A stretch of DNA of 64,000 nucleotides. Source: Triglochin maritima (lineage: Eukaryota; Streptophyta; Magnoliopsida; Alismatales; Juncaginaceae). The notes below the pieces were generated by a model. It was given only the letters and a program-made list of their open reading frames with translations, ran no database searches and was not told the DNA's origin. The position numbers were made by a program, and so were the translations under genes. Below, one piece after another: positions 59,962-64,000 of the stretch. The stretch spans positions 28,294,501-28,358,500 of the forward strand of contig OY821786.1 in NCBI GenBank assembly GCA_963682175.1, read 5' to 3'. Each line of letters starts with the position of its first letter. Position 1 is the stretch's first letter.

Positions 59962-60853
59962 TGTAACATCCCGATATAACGGAAAATTTTAAAATTCATA
60001 ATTAAGACAAAAAGCACAATAATCAAAGGCGGGACTGTTACTTCTCATAAACAAATAGCGGTGCACCAGAATACATCAGAGTTTGCCAAAATGAATACAT
60101 GATTATAACAAAACGACAAAGGAAGATAAACGTAATTATGTTGACCTCAGTGGTGCGACTAGAGGATCCGACTCCAAATGCGCGCGCCCGCCGATCACCA
60201 CCCCACCCGACCTACTGCGGTCCTGAAAAAGATGCAACAACAATGTCTGAGTTTCCAGAAGGAAATCCCGTATGCCAACTCACCTATATGCATGCATTAC
60301 ACAAATGAACCTATCATACTAATAGCGTGTCATGACATCGACAGAAATGGAAAACAGTTCCCCCGAAGGGTAAAACAGGACATTAGTCCGACAGTCAACA
60401 ACGAGTCTCCCGAGGAGACCTACTGCAGGCACATGCAGCCTTACAACACGCGACATCGCACCCCCCACACGCGGCTGCAATACTCAAGGGTTCGGCAGGG
60501 AGCCTCTGTCACGCCTGCGCGCCGATAGAATACAGATCTGCAAATCAAAGTGGTCGGAGCCACAGGGACCAACGGGGCCGTCGCCCGGAAGGTATAACAA
60601 CAACATCTCGATAGGTCCCCAGTCGATGAATCAACATAGCCGGAACAGCCTCGGCCCAACAATCATCATCGCCGGCACAACCTCGGCGGCATCACCGACA
60701 CAGCATCGGTGGTCCATCACAACGTCCGGCACAACATCGGACGGGTCCAGACCGAAGTCTGCCAGGTCATCAGGCTCCTCGAGCCGCAAACAACAACCGC
60801 GCCGCTATAAAAGCAGGGCAGCGACCTCCGTAGCCCGTGGGCCGGTAGTCACC
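59962..60853 (-). repeat. Tekay-like LTR fragment (3' 892 bp), antisense, cut by an Athila-like element
   Basis: It starts tgtaacatcccg on the plus strand and matches the reverse complement of 43143-44034 with few differences (shared aaaggcgggactgttactt, gatccgactccaaatgcgcg, gcagcgacctccgtagcccg). It stops at ggtagtcacc (60853), where the LTR at 60854 begins. The remainder should lie beyond the window. Confidence 0.88.
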
Positions 60854-62122
60854 TGTTGTGATTTTTATTTATACCGCAAGTGCACGGCCGCGTTGAAGCG
60901 GTGGCAAGTACGGGTCGAACACAAGGAGGGAGAGATTCTTATATTTTTGTGATTTTCTTTGATTAAGGAAAGCAAAAGAGAAATAGTGTTGGTTTGAGAT
61001 TTTTGGATTTATTTTTTTATTTTTCTAAAGCAAGAACAACAAGAACAAAAACTAAGAAGGAATAACTATGGATGAGAGTCCAGTGGGTGGGAGTTATGAA
61101 TCTTCGAGTTAGATTAGAGATTACGAAAATTATTATAAATCAAGTGAGATATTAAGCATCATATGATAATTGATTTAACAAAAACTCATATGATCAAAAC
61201 ACTAACAAGAAATTAAAATAAAAACGATCTCTCTTCTCTAACCCTAAATCCGTCACCCCCACCCTTTGGAGGGTTTTAGAAACCCATGGGGAGAAGATGA
61301 GGAGAAGGGGTCATGGAGATCATCGAGAGAATACGGAAAAAAAGGGAATATTATACTAAACTACGATCTACGAAAGTAAAAGCAATTATTCTAAGCACGC
61401 AACAAATTATTCTAAGAGAAAAATAAAGAACAACTAAATTACTCTACTGGAATTAAGAACAAGAAACATTAATCTAAAACTAAGCTTACAAAAGACAAAG
61501 ATAATGGAGAATTAAAATGGCAGAATTTTATTACTTTAGAATGTAATGCAAAAAGTTCCTTCACAACACAATTTCGGGGCTATTTATAGCCGATACAAGA
61601 AACCCTAAGTATGCATCAGGAAGGACACGTGTGATTACATAAGTGGACAAAATTGGGAGGCACGGATCGCAACCCGAGCGGCGATTCCGCCGCATATTGA
61701 CCGTTAGATGCGGCGATTCCGCCGCATGGATGGTCCAGATGAATTCGTGCTTTTGTGGGTGTGTTTTTGGTATGTTGTAGGTGGCCTCCACGCGTATAAA
61801 TCAATTATTGCATATCTTTGGAGATCCGAATTTGATTTCTTCTTGAATACTCCTCCAAAATCATTTTTTAGTCCTTCTAATTTGCGATCAGGTCCCTGGC
61901 TTCTTATGCAATCAATTGGACTTCAACTTGAGCTTGAACCTCTATCTAATTGGTCTTTGTGATCCATCTAAGTCCATTGCACGCGTTTTAGCTCGAATAT
62001 TGGTAAATTGTATTGTAACTCCTGAATTCTGCACAATTGCTCAAAACAATACCTTAGTAGCATTTATTTATATAAAAATAATCTAAATGAAAGACATATG
62101 ATGCAATGTATGCAATGCATCA
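60854..62122 (-). repeat. 3' LTR (1269 bp) of an Athila/Tat-like element extending past the right edge
   Basis: It starts tgttgtgatt and ends aatgcatca on the plus strand. It is the reverse-complement relative of the solo LTR at 17463-18690. Directly right of it the minus strand reads GGTGTAGGGGTATT then TGATGC, a polypurine tract followed by the LTR start, and before that a TTGCTTGAGACTAGCAAA hairpin often seen ahead of Athila/Tat 3' LTRs. This sets the minus orientation. Confidence 0.82.
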
Positions 62123-63255
62123 AATACCCCTACACCTAGATTTTGCTAGTCTCAAGCAAAACAAAACATGAAAACTAAAAGTATGGAAGCAGGGAAATCC
62201 TAAGTCACTTTCGTAGGAATCACGGTTGCACTTAGCATGTGCAACAAGCCTTTAAACCTCCAAGTTTCCTTAGAGGACGAGTTTTGTCTCGTGAGGGTTT
62301 TCAGTTGACACACCCACAAAGTCTTAATTCCATATTTCATTAATAGCTCTCGATATCTCCACCTCAACCTTATACATCTCACTTAGAATTCTTGCATGCT
62401 CATTATACAAATCTAACTTATAAAAAGTTTGACTTGGTCTTTGTTCCTCCAACATTCACACCACTAACCCTTCTACACATGATATCACTTAAATTATTTT
62501 GCACGCCTCCTCTGGTGGTGAAGTATCATTTGGATCAACCATGGCATGGATCATTCTTTTAGCTTTAGGCCTTGAGTATTATATATATTTTTTTCTTTTC
62601 TTCCGTGATTCAACACATTTGCTTTTTGACACTTTTACCCTTTTTGCATTCGTGTAGCGAGTTTGGTCGATAATCCCGAGCTGGCAGACTCAAGTTACCG
62701 GGTTTCAAGATACCCCTACGGACCAGTGACTCAAAGGCTTGGGCTTTTGTAATCATTTTGCAGAATGTGCTTTCCTCACTTTATTCCTTAATTTTTACTT
62801 TTATTTTCCTCAAGGCTTAATTGCTATTAGAAGTCCACACTTCCCGGTATATTTTCCTCAACCTCTGCTTTTTATCAACAACTTCAAAGATTTGATTCAT
62901 CCAATTTAAGTGCATACATGTCTTAAAGGGCAATGAGTTATTTCTTTGGAACTTAGATTTATGTCGCAGTTTCTACAAGTAGAACTATATAATAAGGAAC
63001 AAAAACTCGATGCAATTTGTACTCGGGTTTTGGTAGTTCGATCTTAAGCTATGTCATGAAACATTGAATTTTTTTTATTTTTTATTTATTTTTTTTTGAT
63101 GTTTTTTTTGATGTTTTTTTTATTTTTTTATTTTGTAAGAGATAGATAAAAATAAAACAGATAGGTAGATAACTAGTCACCCCCTACACCTATTCCATGC
63201 ATTGTCCCCAATGTATGCAAAATTAAATAATATAGGACATGCAAGAAAAATAAAG
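62123..63255 (-). other. Non-coding 3' internal region of the Athila/Tat-like element
   Basis: Polypurine tract and TTGCTTGAGACTAGCAAA hairpin (62124-62165), then A+T-rich sequence including a T-rich run at 63068-63130. No coding pattern was recognised. Confidence 0.6.
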
Positions 63256-64000
63256 TTACCGCCTTCGGGATGACGACTCTCCACGGTCGGAGAGTGCTTT
63301 GTTCAGTTTGCTATTGAGGCGCTTCATCCCGCCCCACATTCGGGACCTATGCTCGTCAGAGTTTTCTGGGGTTGACTGAGCCCAGAATGTTGCGGAGTCT
63401 TCAGACGACTCACTTGATTGCATAGCATCCTCCATTTCTGGAGGTGTCCACAGGTCTGCTATAGTGCCACGGTAGGAGGATGTCTCTCGTTCCACCGTAC
63501 AAGGGAGCATGTCGGCTTCGTACACCCAGAAAGACTCATAAGCCATGAAGTGCTTGCAGATAGTGGTGACAAGGCATGGCAGAGGTTGGGAGTTGCGTTG
63601 GTGGCCTTCTGCAATGGTGGTCAGAAGCCGTCGGCACATACAGTAAGTGCGATCACGGGTCATCAGGGAGTGAACGATGCCTATCTCAACGGTGCGAAAA
63701 GAAGTGTTGTGGGTATTACTCGTGACATTTTGGCATGCCCACCTACATGCTGTAAAGACATTCCGGTACATGGATGTGCCCTTGATACCCCGATCACGAC
63801 TAAGCACACAATCTGGTCCCATGAGCGACCGATAGAAACTGAGTTCCTCGGATGGCAAAGTGGAGGCCCCTTGTGGTATGTCAGTCAAGTTGGAGATGAT
63901 GTTGAGGTCAATCGCCCAGACTTTGTTTCTCCAATTTAGTAAAATGTACCCACTGTCCAGGTCTATGTTAGTGATACTGCTATAGAACTCCTCCACTAAG
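63256..64000 (-). CDS. ORF of the Athila-like element (plant transposon ORF-1 / Transposase_32-like), partial
   Basis: The frame is open from the window edge down to a stop at 63256, at least 246 residues from ATG 63996. It reads MEEFYSSITNIDLDSGYILL, NWRNKVWAIDLNIISNLTDI, then FRTVEIGIVHSLMTRDRTYC and LPCLVTTICKHFM, with a Ser/Arg-rich basic tail (LNKALSDRGESSSRRR). This spacing resembles the putative plant transposon domain found in Athila-type gypsy elements: FY-NI motif, a short strand block, a helical region around a conserved I-H-LMT, then LP-L-T--CK. There is no pol motif in the window. Its function is not established. The true start may lie outside. Confidence 0.6.
   Translation of the reverse strand, partial: LVEEFYSSITNIDLDSGYILLNWRNKVWAIDLNIISNLTDIPQGASTLPSEELSFYRSLMGPDCVLSRDRGIKGTSMYRNVFTACRWACQNVTSNTHNTSFRTVEIGIVHSLMTRDRTYCMCRRLLTTIAEGHQRNSQPLPCLVTTICKHFMAYESFWVYEADMLPCTVERETSSYRGTIADLWTPPEMEDAMQSSESSEDSATFWAQSTPENSDEHRSRMWGGMKRLNSKLNKALSDRGESSSRRR

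Noticed and set aside
63068..63130. Tandem T-rich run as a LINE tail or terminator
   Set aside because: It lies inside the Athila-like internal region with no duplication around it and is better read as low complexity.
63418..63939. 173-codon plus-strand frame
   Set aside because: It is the complement of the better supported Athila-like frame at 63256-64000.

Overview
The window is nuclear DNA of a flowering plant; I cannot name the species. Two host loci flank about 45 kb of nested transposable elements. The left locus is the 5' part of a MON2-like trafficking gene on the minus strand: 21 coding exons, all in frame with GT-AG junctions, running off the left edge. The right locus (57.0-59.7 kb, minus) is a MEF11/LOI1-like pentatricopeptide (PPR-DYW) gene that carries three frameshifts. 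No tRNA, rRNA or CRISPR array was recognised.

Left part (1-13 kb): MON2 introns 1 and 2 hold three 5'-truncated LINE insertions, each with target-site duplications (TSDs), and intron 1 holds a tandem array with a unit of about 240 bp. A hAT-like non-autonomous element lies about 110 bp upstream of the MON2 start codon.

Middle left (12.4-27.8 kb): an A-rich tandem array is split by a decayed CACTA (En/Spm) element of about 14 kb, which keeps relics of a TNP2-type transposase and a TNPA-type protein. Inside the CACTA lies the 5' half of a Ty3/gypsy element. The gypsy LTR was itself hit by an Athila-like LTR, that LTR by a solo LTR, and the gypsy reverse transcriptase by a Copia solo LTR.

Middle right (27.8-55 kb): a second hAT-like short element is followed by a gypsy element broken between gag and protease by a block in the form LTR-gag-LTR-gag-LTR. 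That block is a tandem, pol-less, Sirevirus-like (Copia) element with an exact 3185 bp period. Its first LTR is a chimera with a gypsy LTR, joined exactly at the palindrome CGGTCGACCG. Further right, a decayed hAT transposase gene is split by a small CACTA element (TSD TTA) that carries what looks like a captured piece of a sucrase/ferredoxin-like gene. That CACTA contains a complete but defective Tekay/Del-type gypsy element (TSD TTGCA).

Right end (59.9-64 kb): a gypsy LTR fragment is interrupted by an Athila-like element whose LTR, polypurine tract and terminal ORF are visible.

The most unusual signal is the dense repetition of CGGTCGACCG in LTRs of both Copia and gypsy elements, together with rearrangement junctions that fall on this motif.
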